A stretch of 64,000 bases of DNA from Atriophallophorus winterbourni (GCA_013407085.1 JACCGJ010018191.1:18551-82550); one strand, 5' to 3'. Positions 25,501 to 31,149 are shown, counted from the first letter of the stretch. Numbers and translations: made by a program. Notes: generated from the sequence alone by a model not told the origin.

Positions 25501-27906
25501 AGAAGAAGAAGAAGAGAACTTTATTCGTTAAAACGAATTTTCAGTTAATCAAAATAGTTTAAACAGAATTTCAACACGAATAAGGGGGACGTCAAATTTT
25601 GATGGGAAAATTTGAGATTGCCAGTCACATTCAAAATCAAAACAGTTTCGGTTCCGTCTGCAGGCATGTATGAGTTTTCTTTCGCATTATTCTCACCGGC
25701 GCAGCAAATTCCCCATCCTTCAAAAAATAAAAATATTGCGCAGCGTTTAAAGCGTGCGGGGCATCAAACGACCTTTGTTTACATGTTCACGACATGTTAA
25801 AACGTTTCAAAAAACAGCAGGGTTTTTTAATCGAAAACAAGCTAGTGCTGTTCCTACTGTTCCGTCTTTTTTCACCCTCTCCCCAATTTGTACCCTTGTT
25901 ATTGAGCGTTCTGTGCCCATGCCTGATATTCTGTAGGTTCAGTTGCTTTTTAGTTCCACTCTTCCTCTTCTTTTCATGATTTTAACAACTCAACTGATCG
26001 CTCGCTATATTTTTTGACAACGCGTTGCTCAAAGCTGTTATCGATATATTGCTACAATACCTATGCGGATTTCGCGTGATTAATTTTCCTTTATAAATTC
26101 TATCAACTTGACTGATTCGCTATTTCGTTGCCATCAACACTAGTCGTGTTCCATGTTTCCTTATTGCTCCCATCTTTGGTATTTGCACTCCGCTGACGTT
26201 TTCACCTGTCTGACCCCAACAGTCGGAGGCATCATTATTAGCTTCGTTGATCACAAAAACGTATGTCATCGCAAGTCCTATCCAGGCAAAGTGCCTTACA
26301 GTCATAGACTGCTTAGACAGATATCGGAAAGGAAAATAGCAATGGAGCACACTGGTCCGTGTGATAGAACGATTCACGAGGTTCGAATGAAAATTCCCGT
26401 TGTGATTCTGTTATGCCCGAACCAGCGATTTGTTTCGACTAACACAGTTGATTGGCTAAGTTTGGTGGGAGAGAAACCCATATTGTAGCGTGATCAAAAC
26501 ACGCTCGGGGTTAACGAGACAACATTCAATAGCTTGTGGTTAAACCCAATGTGCGCTATTTATCGTATTATAATGTTTTACTCGTTCTACAGCTTTCCCT
26601 CACAGATTGTGTGATTGATTCTACTAACGCCGGAAGTGCAATCTTGCAGCATGTCTATACTGTTCGAGTATCACAGCCCCGTATTGATTCGTCGCCGGTA
26701 GTTAGTTTTAAGGGCTTCGGTTGCACAGTGGATAGGACGTGCACCTTTCTATCGAAACATCCAAGTTCGAATCCCACCTAAAATTTCGGGAAAGGCGCTT
26801 AGCCTCAATACCTCACCAATCTAACTACGACATTCTTGCATCCTTTCCAATCGGGGAAATGATATCAGTTATGCAACCTTCTGATGAAGAAGCCGGAGAT
26901 AAACTTCAACCCTACGGGGATCAACGGCCTTTTAAAGAGGGAACTGCATGCCTCAAATACGCTTTAGTCTCACTACCACTTTCCTCAATATCTCTGTAGG
27001 CCTAGGTAACCTGACAGGATCTCAGCTCATGTGCAGCCCTCACTATGCGGCACTTTGCAGGCGTACAAACTCCATACATACATACATACGTACATACATA
27101 CATACATACATACATACATACATACATACATACATACATTTATACATACATACATACATACATACCTGCATACATACATACATAGATAGATAGACAAATA
27201 CATACAAACAAACATACATACATGCATACATACATGCATATACATACATACATGCATGTATACACAAATACATACATACGTCATGCACACACATACATAC
27301 GTACATACACAATTACATACATACATGCATATATATTTGATAGAACCGCGATCCGCTAGCACATGTGCATTACTGAATTTCAAATTTCGGATGATATATT
27401 TGTACTCTACATAGTATCGATTTGCAATCGCGCATTACGTCTTTGCTGTACAGCCAGCACCGATTTGACACCGATAATGAACTGCAAGCGGAATCATGCT
27501 TGAGCCTCGCTGCCAGTTTTAATTTCATTCTCACATCTGCGCAACCTGACAGTATGTTAGCCTACGTTCAGTCTATGACTGTGCGGCACTTTGTCTGGAT
27601 CAAGCTTGCAATTTGATTCATACATTCATACACTACAAGATGCTTTACCAAAGCGAGTTTGTGGTTCGCAGTATACGGATGAGTGAAATTGAGGGTTGCA
27701 TTTCGGTCATCTCTACTGTTGATATGGCAAGCGAAATGCAACTTGATTTATCTGCTGCCTATTTCGCGCTAACGTCTCCCACCGCATTATTTCCACAGCT
27801 TCTGGATCCGAGTATAAATTTACGCACGGCGAAACATTTCTTTTGGAAACAATCCGGTTACCTGGCTCTGACCTATCTTGTCAGTCATCGCAATGACCCT
27901 GTTTGA
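1118..27906 (+). CDS. WDR48: WDR48/UAF1-like protein, 3' portion, 13 exons (5' partial)
   Basis: In animals WDR48 (UAF1) is the WD40 scaffold that binds and activates the deubiquitinases USP1, USP12 and USP46, acting in the Fanconi and PCNA deubiquitination pathways. The proposed joins are 1118-1237, 2593-2664, 5802-5931, 6010-6107, 7486-7593, 8821-8944, 11120-11197, 13699-13762, 13841-13955, 15938-16014, 16279-16481, 24847-25046 and 27799-27906. All have AG/GT borders, compatible phases and no internal stop, and together give 498 codons plus stop. Family landmarks appear in the correct order: [14 protein letters not shown] (late WD40 blade), [44 protein letters not shown] and [11 protein letters not shown] near the C-terminus. 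The first WD40 blades and the start codon lie before position 1. The introns hold many transposon remnants. No canonical AATAAA was seen just after the stop. A pseudogene is unlikely, since every exon is open. Confidence 0.93.
2257..2340. repeat. Short degenerate tandem repeat
   Basis: About five imperfect repeats of a 14-17 bp unit resembling 'ggggattaagtgact' are seen ('ggggattaagtgactg', 'ggggatgaagtgactt', 'ggggattaagtgtcgg'). They lie inside the intron between exons 1 and 2. No coding sense is apparent. Confidence 0.7.
2593..2664 (+). CDS. WDR48: WDR48-like exon 2 of the window
   Basis: Twenty-four codons in phase 0, with acceptor 'cgttcgctcag' and donor TGG|GTAAGA. The peptide ends [16 protein letters not shown], equivalent to the human AIWVATTKSTVNKW strand of the last WD40 blade. 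It is too short to stand out as an ORF and was found by searching for this family segment between exons 1 and 3. Confidence 0.88.
2915..3005 (+). repeat. R1 repeat, 3' half only
   Basis: Contains 'tgtctaggcctgggtaacctgacagtatct', 'gtgcagtctctgactgt' and 'gcctggatcaggcttgtgctttca'. The head of the repeat is missing. Confidence 0.75.
3263..3965 (+). mobile_element. RTE-like LINE, C-terminal reverse-transcriptase region and 3' tail (defective)
   Basis: The translation contains [20 protein letters not shown], then [15 protein letters not shown] and [19 protein letters not shown], the conserved region downstream of the catalytic motifs in this LINE type. A stop at 3569-3571 (YG*) breaks the frame. 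Remnants of the C-terminal cysteine/histidine knuckle and the AAC-rich tail follow to about 3965. The copy is 5'-truncated and lies in the intron between exons 2 and 3. Confidence 0.85.
3966..4165 (+). repeat. R1 repeat, first of a tandem pair
   Basis: Begins directly after the LINE tail with 'cggatgtgcaatcgtgtag' and carries the main R1 blocks. 'cctgggcagtctctgactgt' shows an internal deletion of the 'aacctgacagtatct' segment. It is followed immediately by another copy. Confidence 0.8.
4166..4395 (+). repeat. R1 repeat, second of a tandem pair
   Basis: A head-to-tail copy starting 'caacggatgtgcaatcgtacagtacttctg' and ending 'gcctggatcaggcttgtgctttcgtac'. Its internal segment is fuller than in the preceding copy, so the two diverged after, or arrived separately from, any duplication. 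Confidence 0.8.
4400..4700 (+). repeat. R2 dispersed repeat of unknown class
   Basis: Shares order and words with 20990-21300 and 35090-35640: 'cactatcctcaat', 'tttgtc(a/c)atcga', a 'gttctcgcttgaaccatt(c)' block, 'cgatccccgagaaatacgaatt' and 'gcgattgtcgccgtctgtcatttctgcg'. No protein domain or terminal repeat is recognisable. The three copies are all on the plus strand and strongly diverged. Confidence 0.5.
5040..5108 (-). repeat. tRNA-like segment (tRNA-derived SINE or pseudogene)
   Basis: Read on the minus strand it contains GGTAGCGCAGAAC, resembling a tRNA D-arm/A box, and about 25 nt later GTGGGTTCGAATCCCATCC, a strong B box/T-arm. The region between them does not give a clean anticodon stem and no CCA end is present. 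I see a tRNA-derived relic rather than a functional tRNA. Confidence 0.55.
5215..5265 (+). repeat. Degenerate hammerhead-type repeat (H family)
   Basis: CTGATGA at 5223-5229 is preceded by 'tccac' and followed by 'aaaacagttcaaaatcggtggtgaatgtgtgcggg', which aligns to the ribozyme core of the family. The GAAA element is mutated (CAAA) and ACCGGT has become ATCGGT. It is not expected to cleave. Confidence 0.5.
5485..5660 (+). repeat. R1 repeat, strongly diverged
   Basis: Shows 'gtgtgcaattgtgcagtacttctgcg', 'cacgctaaagtctcactgccgtttctatttt' and 'ctgcctggatcaagcttgtgatttc' in R1 order with several deletions. Confidence 0.6.
5802..5931 (+). CDS. WDR48: WDR48-like exon 3 of the window
   Basis: Starts in phase 0 after the acceptor 'ttttgtccattag' and ends with one leftover base at AAAG|GTGAGT. 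It encodes a variable stretch ending [11 protein letters not shown], matching human LCTQPDQVIK. An alternative acceptor at 5814 would break the phase with exon 2, so 5802 is preferred. The next intron is only 78 bp. Confidence 0.85.
6010..6107 (+). CDS. WDR48: WDR48-like exon 4 of the window
   Basis: Begins with two bases completing a Gly codon, giving [10 protein letters not shown] across the junction, and ends VALYDVLK|gtgagt. [19 protein letters not shown] corresponds closely to human RHILTKDTNNNVAYWDVLK. A copy of the R1 repeat starts only a few bases after the donor. Confidence 0.92.
6110..6240 (+). repeat. R1 repeat, 3' half, at the exon 4 donor
   Basis: 'cttctgtgtcccccttcatatctgtctaggcctgggcaacctgacag' to 'gcctggatcaggcttgtgctttcataccat' starts 5-10 nt after the exon 4 donor GTGAGT. 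It is one of the best preserved R1 tails in the window. Confidence 0.82.
6835..6922 (+). repeat. RTE-like LINE 3' end fragment
   Basis: 'gctgtggagcatgaaaaatatcatgtcattgtgttgtacatccatggtcgacgtcgaccgaagaaggccaacaacaac' is the terminal untranslated part and AAC tail of the RTE-like family. The coding part is missing, as expected from strong 5' truncation. Confidence 0.75.
7486..7593 (+). CDS. WDR48: WDR48-like exon 5 of the window
   Basis: Thirty-six codons, phase 0 at both ends, donor GGC|GTAAGT. The acceptor is 'ttcacag' directly after an (ATT)n microsatellite. [18 protein letters not shown] is almost identical to the human KKRFKMVYVPNWFSVDLK segment that links the beta-propeller to the C-terminal domains. 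Confidence 0.94.
8190..8405 (-). repeat. R1 repeat, near-complete, antisense to the gene
   Basis: Reverse complement of the R1 blocks: 'tttcaaagcacaagccttatcctggcaaagtgc', 'caggttttccaggtctagacagatac', 'gtgagactttagcgtg' and 'gcatgcagcaaatcaatttagtatgatgttagctgcacagcacaaatgtact'. Diverged but complete. Confidence 0.75.
8821..8944 (+). CDS. WDR48: WDR48-like exon 6 of the window
   Basis: Follows 'cgtttgcag' and ends AAAG|GTAACG with one leftover base. It encodes [16 protein letters not shown] and then an acidic stretch, matching human MLTITLDESDCFAAWV. The in-frame ATG at 8821 is internal to the family alignment, not a start. Confidence 0.92.
9169..9741 (+). mobile_element. Penelope-like element, C-terminal GIY-YIG endonuclease fragment
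   Basis: The open frame encodes 189 residues. Residues 22-65 ([20 protein letters not shown], then [13 protein letters not shown]) match the linker after the Penelope reverse transcriptase. Residues 72-160 match the GIY-YIG endonuclease: [26 protein letters not shown] with Arg94 as the expected catalytic Arg, [11 protein letters not shown], and Glu143 in REFLEAWH. The YIG part is shortened (CEMGQTGR where C-x(n)-YIGQTGR is usual), so the domain is probably inactive. No reverse transcriptase is readable upstream, so the copy is 5'-truncated. It lies on the sense strand in the WDR48-like intron between exons 6 and 7. Confidence 0.85.
11120..11197 (+). CDS. WDR48: WDR48-like exon 7 of the window
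   Basis: Phase 2 start after 'gatttcag' and one leftover base at TTGG|GTGAGT. The peptide [16 protein letters not shown] aligns with human GLLLQALLEYWPRTHV. The preceding intron (8945-11119) carries a Penelope-like endonuclease fragment. Confidence 0.9.
11622..11912 (+). repeat. H-family repeat unit, subfamily A, with hammerhead core
   Basis: Begins 'tgatcatgggtttaatcccatctac', passes 'ggcacgtgtgattgaacaggttggccgtgcc...tccaacaatggtttacaa' and 'gatcctgattcgactgtccctac', and ends in the ribozyme-like core and 'gtgtgtgatggaactgcatgc'. The same block order is found on the minus strand at 41040-41262 and in part at 38200-38380. Confidence 0.72.
11851..11903 (+). ncRNA. Candidate hammerhead ribozyme motif
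   Basis: The core has CTGATGA (11863-11869), a TGC/GCA stem with an AAACA loop, GAAA (11883-11886) and ACCGGTC. The last gives a two-pair helix III (AC/GT) and C at the cleavage site. Helix I (CCCTAC with CTGGG) is weaker than in the minus-strand copy at 41056-41109. Self-cleavage is inferred from the conserved core only. Confidence 0.5.
12296..12425 (-). repeat. R1 repeat, 3' half, with (TATG)n tail, antisense
   Basis: 'tatgtatgtatgtatgaaagcacacgcctgatccaggcaaagtgccgtacagtcagagactgcac' and 'ctgccaggttgcccaggcctagagagatatgag' are the reverse complement of the R1 tail. The tetranucleotide run lies exactly at the R1 3' terminus. Confidence 0.82.
12660..12912 (+). repeat. R1 repeat, full-length best copy, with (CATA)n tail
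   Basis: The most complete R1 copy: it starts 'cggatgtgcaatcgtacagtacttatgtgctgtg', has every internal block and ends 'gcctggatcaggcttgtactttcatacatcatacatacatac'. It is a good reference for the family (about 235 bp plus a CATA tail). Confidence 0.88.
13330..13366 (+). repeat. CR1-like LINE 3' terminus with TTC tail
   Basis: 'ctgaaattttcagcattttcgaataaatctttcttcttct' is a diverged copy of the terminus at 405-445. Confidence 0.4.
13424..13640 (+). repeat. (TATC)n microsatellite
   Basis: A run of more than 45 mostly perfect TATC units with scattered variants. It lies in the intron just upstream of WDR48-like exon 8. Long Tyr/Leu/Ser/Ile ORFs through it are artefacts. Confidence 0.97.
13699..13762 (+). 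CDS. WDR48: WDR48-like exon 8 of the window
   Basis: Sixty-four nucleotides between 'ctttccag' and the donor AG|GTATCT. It encodes [16 protein letters not shown], matching human FQVPPHTPVIF at the start of the first SUMO-like region. It lies only about 50 bp after a long (TATC)n microsatellite. Confidence 0.86.
13841..13955 (+). CDS. WDR48: WDR48-like exon 9 of the window
   Basis: Begins with one base completing Ser and encodes [14 protein letters not shown], then [13 protein letters not shown], matching human EAGGRTLFRLLCRD and ETVPQWVIDITVD. The donor is GAG|GTAACG. The intron separating it from exon 8 is 78 bp. Confidence 0.92.
14385..14600 (-). repeat. R1 repeat, diverged, antisense
   Basis: Contains the reverse complement of R1: 'cggcaaagtgtcacaaagacattggctgcacatgggctaaaaaaactgtcacg', 'aatagaaatggcaatgaaacgttagc' and 'aaatcaatttagcacggtgttagctgcgcagcaccgaagtgttg'. 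Confidence 0.7.
14755..15490 (+). mobile_element. RTE-like LINE, C-terminal region and 3' tail (decayed)
   Basis: Readable pieces are [54 protein letters not shown] and [15 protein letters not shown], in the same order as in the better copy at 31150-32085, with internal deletions. The 3' tail 'tgatgtacatccaaggtaggcatcgacc...aggccaacaacaag' ends near 15490. It sits in the intron before exon 10. Confidence 0.8.
15938..16014 (+). CDS. WDR48: WDR48-like exon 10 of the window
   Basis: Phase 0 after 'actttttcag'. It encodes [16 protein letters not shown], equivalent to human NMPKFNKIPFYLQP. The donor ATATG|GTAAGA is chosen because it leaves two bases, as exon 11 requires; an earlier GTGAGT at 15989 leaves one base and breaks the phase. 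Confidence 0.85.
16244..16275 (+). repeat. CR1-like LINE terminus supplying the exon 11 acceptor tract
   Basis: 'gaataaagtcattttcttcttcttcttttcg' is almost the same as 'gaataaagtcattcttcttcttctttcttcg' at 420-450. The TTC run serves as the polypyrimidine tract directly before the AG of WDR48-like exon 11. Confidence 0.6.
16279..16481 (+). CDS. WDR48: WDR48-like exon 11 of the window
   Basis: Encodes [17 protein letters not shown], nearly identical to human [17 protein letters not shown], followed by a Ser/Thr-rich linker. The donor is CAAT|GTGAGT. The acceptor 'tcttcttcttttcgtag' sits in the (TTC)n tail of a LINE terminus (16244-16275). Confidence 0.93.
16970..17150 (+). repeat. R1 repeat, diverged
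   Basis: Blocks 'acaaccgtgcaatgcctctgtactgt', 'gttctaaattgatttgaaacggcggaatcacactgaagtctcgataccactttt', 'tatctagacccggacaacctgatcgtgtctt' and 'gaactttgcc' follow R1 order. Confidence 0.62.
17960..19690 (+). mobile_element. CR1-like LINE, reverse transcriptase to C-terminus (decayed)
   Basis: Pieces in several frames read [30 protein letters not shown], then [20 protein letters not shown] and [19 protein letters not shown], a short [11 protein letters not shown] (the YxDD-type motif), [13 protein letters not shown], and the C-terminal [23 protein letters not shown] with [15 protein letters not shown]. This order is that of CR1/Jockey-group elements. Frameshifts, stops and internal deletions show it is dead. 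It is on the sense strand of the 8.4-kb WDR48-like intron. Confidence 0.82.
20105..20300 (+). repeat. R1 repeat, diverged
   Basis: 'tgcacagttatgcgatcgtccactacttat', 'gtgcgcagctgactgatt', 'agagttgcatgcagaagaacgctggagtcac', 'cgggcctgggcaccttggcaatatctcc' and 'gtagcactttgctt' match R1 blocks in order. Confidence 0.62.
20990..21300 (+). repeat. R2 dispersed repeat of unknown class, copy 2
   Basis: Shares 'caacactatcctgaatcgtatctgt', 'gtcaatcgattttgtgccaaccggtac', 'cgctcgatccgttggaatgcgatcctttcgaaacctgaattattacgag' and 'gcaattgtcatcgtcggtcttttcggtg' with copies near 4400 and 35100. No domain was recognised in any frame. Confidence 0.5.
21500..22420 (-). mobile_element. RTE-like LINE, C-terminal half and 3' tail (frameshifted)
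   Basis: Read on the minus strand, it goes from the SKTKVL region (near 22405) through a frameshifted central part to [35 protein letters not shown] and a C-terminal knuckle remnant. The 3' tail is 'atcatgcgattgtgatgtacatcaatggc' with a reduced AAC end near 21507. Antisense to the host gene. Confidence 0.85.
22425..22515 (+). repeat. R1 repeat fragment
   Basis: 'taaattgatttgctactagtactgtgctgcatgcggaaacatgctggagtctcactaccattcccgtt' and 'gattgtctagg' are R1 middle blocks. It directly abuts the 5' truncation point of the minus-strand LINE. Confidence 0.6.
22520..23535. other. Intronic stretch with nothing recognised
   Basis: Part of the large WDR48-like intron. I see only short AT-rich ORFs without family resemblance and no clear repeat shared with the rest of the window. 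Confidence 0.5.
23540..24195 (+). mobile_element. 5' untranslated region of an RTE/CFDP2-type LINE (fragment)
   Basis: The segment is more GC-rich than its surroundings. It ends with 'gagaggtgtactcgaacaaacaccaagtggtgctggggacatcac...gatgatgtctcaatccgagacatcaatgaagccggctaatccacccgtggagccagccg', wording I recognise from the 5' ends of RTE-type ('craniofacial development protein 2'-like) LINEs of invertebrates. No endonuclease follows; ordinary intron resumes after 24195. Confidence 0.55.
24200..24840. other. Intronic stretch with nothing recognised
   Basis: Pyrimidine-rich intron between the LINE 5' fragment and exon 12. No ORF or repeat with family resemblance is seen. Confidence 0.5.
24847..25046 (+). 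CDS. WDR48: WDR48-like exon 12 of the window
   Basis: Starts in phase 2 after 'ctttttacag' and ends CAG|GTGAAT in phase 0. A Pro/Ser-rich linker leads to [11 protein letters not shown], corresponding to human EKIELLCQDQ. It follows the longest intron of the gene (16482-24846, 8,365 bp). Confidence 0.88.
25365..25425 (+). repeat. Possible R1 repeat fragment
   Basis: 'gttctcctggcatgggcgacctggcagtaccccagcccacatactacc' resembles the R1 block 'gtctaggcctgggcaacctgacagtatcttagcccacgtgcag'. The match is weak and isolated. Confidence 0.35.
25500..25560 (-). repeat. CR1-like LINE 3' terminus, antisense
   Basis: The reverse complement reads 'aactgaaaattcgttttaacgaataaagttctcttcttcttcttct', equal to the terminus plus TTC tail at 405-445. 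Confidence 0.5.
26265..26345 (-). repeat. R1 repeat fragment, antisense
   Basis: 'cgcaagtcctatccaggcaaagtgccttacagtcatagactgcttagacagatatcggaaaggaaaatagcaatgg' is the reverse complement of the R1 tail with an internal deletion. Confidence 0.65.
26712..26783 (+). repeat. tRNA-like segment (tRNA-derived SINE or pseudogene)
   Basis: 'ggttgcacagtggataggacgtgcac' resembles a D-arm/A box and 'ccaagttcgaatcccacct' a T-arm/B box, spaced as in a tRNA. Anticodon and acceptor stems do not pair well, so this is more likely a tRNA-derived relic than an active gene. Confidence 0.5.
26940..27070 (+). repeat. R1 repeat, 3' two-thirds
   Basis: 'aactgcatgcctcaaatacgctttagtctcactaccact', 'ctgtaggcctaggtaacctgacaggatctcagctcatgtgcag' and 'ctatgcggcactttgcaggc' are R1 blocks. 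A CATA array starts immediately at its 3' end. Confidence 0.75.
27071..27335 (+). repeat. (CATA)n microsatellite growing from an R1 tail
   Basis: About 265 bp of CATA/TACA units with variants, starting where R1 copies normally show a few CATA units. The Tyr/Met/Cys-rich ORFs across it are artefacts. Confidence 0.95.
27420..27635 (+). repeat. R1 repeat, diverged, near-complete
   Basis: 'gatttgcaatcgcgcattacgtctttgctgtacagccagcaccg', 'gaactgcaagcggaatcatgcttgagcctcgctgcc', 'tgcgcaacctgacagtatgttagcctacgttcagtctatgactgtgcggcactttgtctggatcaagcttg' and a short CATA tail. It lies about 165 bp before the terminal WDR48-like exon. Confidence 0.72.
27799..27906 (+). CDS. WDR48: WDR48-like terminal exon
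   Basis: Begins after 'atttccacag' with [17 protein letters not shown], matching human VLDPNMDLRTVKHFIWK, the most conserved C-terminal motif of the family. It continues [11 protein letters not shown] to a TGA at 27904. The terminal residues are longer than in the human protein by a few amino acids. Confidence 0.94.
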   Translation, partial: LLDPSINLRTAKHFFWKQSGYLALTYLVSHRNDPV

Positions 27907-28955
27907 TATAAAACTCCTCTATTCGATTGTTCACCCCGTATGCTTTGTTGAAAGTTTTCTTATGCTTGTTATTTTAATTTTCATTCTCTGCCTCTGCCAA
28001 ATTTCATTGTGCAAATATTTCTCCTAATTTTATATAAAGAATCATATTTCAAATGAATTTTTTGCGGGTGATACGTGATACGTGCTTAGAGTTCAACAGG
28101 CCAAGATTTACATTGCCTCGTTTTTCATCAGCTGGTTGTAAAGTGTGCAGTTTTAAACACTGGAACGAGAAAACCTAGACTAGTAGCATCTGGGCTGATT
28201 CGAACATGATACCGAGGGGAAGGGTTTGCAATTTTGACGAGAGCTTAACGAGAAGAAACATTCTTTGAGAAATTGGTCTACCGCCCTCGTGACGGAGTCC
28301 TGGGTCTCAGCAGCGGCCCACCATCGTCAACGGAACTTCATTTAATCCGTTTGGACATCGTGTGGATGGAGGTGCGGATTAATCTGTTGAACGTAACTGC
28401 AGTGGTTGCCAGTTTTACACTTGGACAATACGTGGCATTACGGCTAAGCACATTTTCACTGTTGTCGATTTGCAACGATCTTTTGCTGAAATTCCCAACG
28501 AATGGGTGACGCCCTACAATTATTTCCGATTTTTCCTTTTCTGTTCTATTTTGTAGTTGATGTCATTATTGAATCATGAAACGAAAGAACCCCTGTTTTC
28601 AGAGTTCACATAATGCCAGATGGCAAGCTTCTGGATTCCGACTATTGTGATGATAAGGTTCTGCTTTTCGACTCGTACAGAGATGCATAGGGCATACTAA
28701 ACAAGGTTGTTAGCATTGTAGCAGCATTTGATATGCTTTTTTGAATCTTCCAAGTGCAGTGTTCAGCGGTAAAACATCGATTTATCAAACAGTTCTTTAT
28801 TACTTGGCAATTGTTTTTAACCCATGGATTGCTTTACGTATATTGGTGGTTGTATAAATAATTCTGCATCAATAGATGACGAGATTTCCGTATGCATTTC
28901 TAGGGCGACCGTAGCATTCTGCAACTCGCTGTGGTAGAGATTGTCACTGTTATTC
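27907..28955. other. Gene 3' flank, nothing recognised
   Basis: Downstream of the WDR48-like stop. It should hold the 3' UTR, but no canonical AATAAA is visible in the first few hundred bases and no other feature was recognised. Confidence 0.45.
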
Positions 28956-28962
28956 GAAAAGC

Positions 28963-29465
28963 ATGAAACCATTAAGTGCTTCTGGTTTGCATCCATGTTT
29001 GATGTCGAGACTACATCAACGCCGGGTGAGTCATGTGTACAGAACAGAAAATGGTCGAATATCAAAAGATCTACTTTATGGTGAGTTGAAATCAGAAAGT
29101 CAACCTTTGAGCAAAAGGCATTTGCGGTACAAAAACGTTTGCAAAAGAGACATGAAATCTCTTGACATTGACGCTAATAAGTGGGAAGAACTTGCTCTTG
29201 ACTGCTCACTTTGGAGGTACCGTGTAAATCGTCACCTGCAAGCTAGGGAAGAGCAGATACTGTTTCCTGTTGCTGGCTGTCGATCACGCCGTCAGCGTGC
29301 AACTTACACCGATCGACCGAGTAGTGCTTATCGCTGTGAGCGGTGAGGAAGATTGTTCCTTTTGAATGGGACTGCTTAGTGATTTGGAAACCTTTGAAGA
29401 ATGAAACTCTCATGCGCTTGTGATCTACATTCACGGTAGACATCGACCGAAGGAGGCAAACAATA
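28963..29465 (+). mobile_element. RTE-like LINE, extreme C-terminus and 3' tail
   Basis: The open frame reads RRVSHVYRTENGRISKDLLY, HLRYKNVCKRDMKSLDIDA, LALDCSLWRYRVNRHLQARE and SSAYRCER, equivalent to the end of the RTE-like ORF. It is followed by a knuckle remnant and the tail 'tgatctacattcacggtagacatcgaccgaaggaggcaaacaa'. It is 5'-truncated, with a short internal deletion near its start. Confidence 0.85.
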
Positions 29466-30269
29466 CTTCTCTTTATTTCGGGATTTAACTGTTATTGTCG
29501 AGTACTTTAAGGTGCTAATGTAGAGAAACAGATAAACCTACACAGGTTGGTTCACGTTTCACGGATGCCGGACCACTGACATCGAATTGATTCCTTCGAC
29601 GACACCACAATCTGATTGGCATAAATCTCGATGTGGCCAAATCGTCGCATGGCATAGACAGCTAATGACCCTAAATAATCACTCGACTAAAGTCGACACA
29701 GCCTTCTTTCAGGATGGCCTCCTGCGATCACATACTGCAGTGGTTAGTTACGCTTCAGGATTTGTATCGAAACTGTGTTCAGTGTCGGCCTTGCACTGTG
29801 CATCTCCTTAGATTGTTTGCTTAATCTTGTATGTTGTCAAGTGGAGTGTCGATGGATACTTGTTATGATGCATGGCAGTCAAAGCTGCAAGGAAGCTGTC
29901 GTGAAAATTGACTGAAAGCATGTTCCGTAGAAGGTGTAGGCACATTGTACCACTATGTTTCTGCTTATTGTTTAATAGATGCCGTAACTGTTCAAGTTTC
30001 GTCCTTCCTTATCTTTTAGAATTTTATTTATTATGGTTGATCAATTGAGTACAACTCTTAGTGCAAGCGTGGGGTCGATAATGCGTATACAGTTAGACCA
30101 ATAAGAAAAAGGGTAAATCACGACAGGTCGATTGACGAATGATTCATCGATGATATGCGGGTAAACCAAGCTATGCTTTACAAGACTCGCAAAAATGTAC
30201 ATCTGGCGAGATGGTAAAAAAAGTATTGTTGAAGATTATTGTCAAACATGAAAACATACTTATTCATAT

Positions 30270-31149
30270 GGATATCTAGTGATGTTTTTAAAAAGCGTCA
30301 ATGGTTTCAGATTGTGCCACGTGAGTAGGTAAACTGTTCCACGTTAACACATTGCTAACGGAAAATGCGCAGTTCAACCTGCTATGCTGTTGGTTAAGTT
30401 TAAATTGGTGACCACGCAGATGTGTTTTGCGGGAAAGATGTAACAGATTGCTGCATGGATTATTCATTTGGTTAAGCACTGTCCAAAGGAAGATTAGTGC
30501 TCCTCATCACCGTCTGTATTGAGCTGAATGCAATTTCAATATTGTAAGTCGCAATTCGTATGGATAATTAGAAAGTCCAAGGACGAGCTTAATCGCTCTG
30601 CGTTATGGAGTTTCCAATAACCAAATGTCTTTTGAATCAAGGATCCCCTACCTGTATAGCATATTCTACATGAGGGCGGATATATGTTGAAATTAATTTG
30701 CAGATTATATTGGAGTCAAGGGATCCTAGATTTTTCGAAGGAAACCCGAGTTGCTTTCAGCTTTGCTGATAGCGAGTAGACATTTCATAGAGTTTCCTAA
30801 GTCAGACTGAATAATCACGCCCAAATCTTTTCCGGAGAAACAGTTCGACCTATATAATATCCTTTGTTCAACTTACTTTTGAGCGATAATAAGCTGCCTT
30901 TCTATGCATTTCGTTATCTAGGAACCAGGCGTAAATCATATCGAGATCACGTTGCAGGTTCTGTATATCGGCTATGGAGTTTATATTGCGCCAAAGCTGT
31001 GCGTCATCAGCGAAAATAAGCACTGGCGGCTGTACTGCAGTAGGCAAGTCTTTTATATATATTAGAAACAAAAGCGGTCCGAGGACTGATCCTTGTGGGA
31101 CACCACGGGCAACTTTAATCGGCTTGGGCAACTCATTATTCACTCGCAC
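30270..31149 (-). mobile_element. CR1-like LINE, 3' part (reverse transcriptase core to C-terminus)
   Basis: On the minus strand RVNNELPKPIKVARGVPQGS leads to VLGPLLFLIYIKDLP and LIFADDAQLWRNINS, containing the catalytic FADD (YxDD-type) motif. Decayed C-terminal pieces follow, including FSVSNVLTWNSLPTHVAQSE near 30300. It is the downstream half of an element split by the insertion at 31150-32088; the upstream half lies at 32095-32650. Confidence 0.85.

Noticed and set aside
27027..27383. Tyr/Met/Cys/Val-rich minus-strand open frames
   Set aside because: They are produced by the CATA/TACA array next to an R1 copy.
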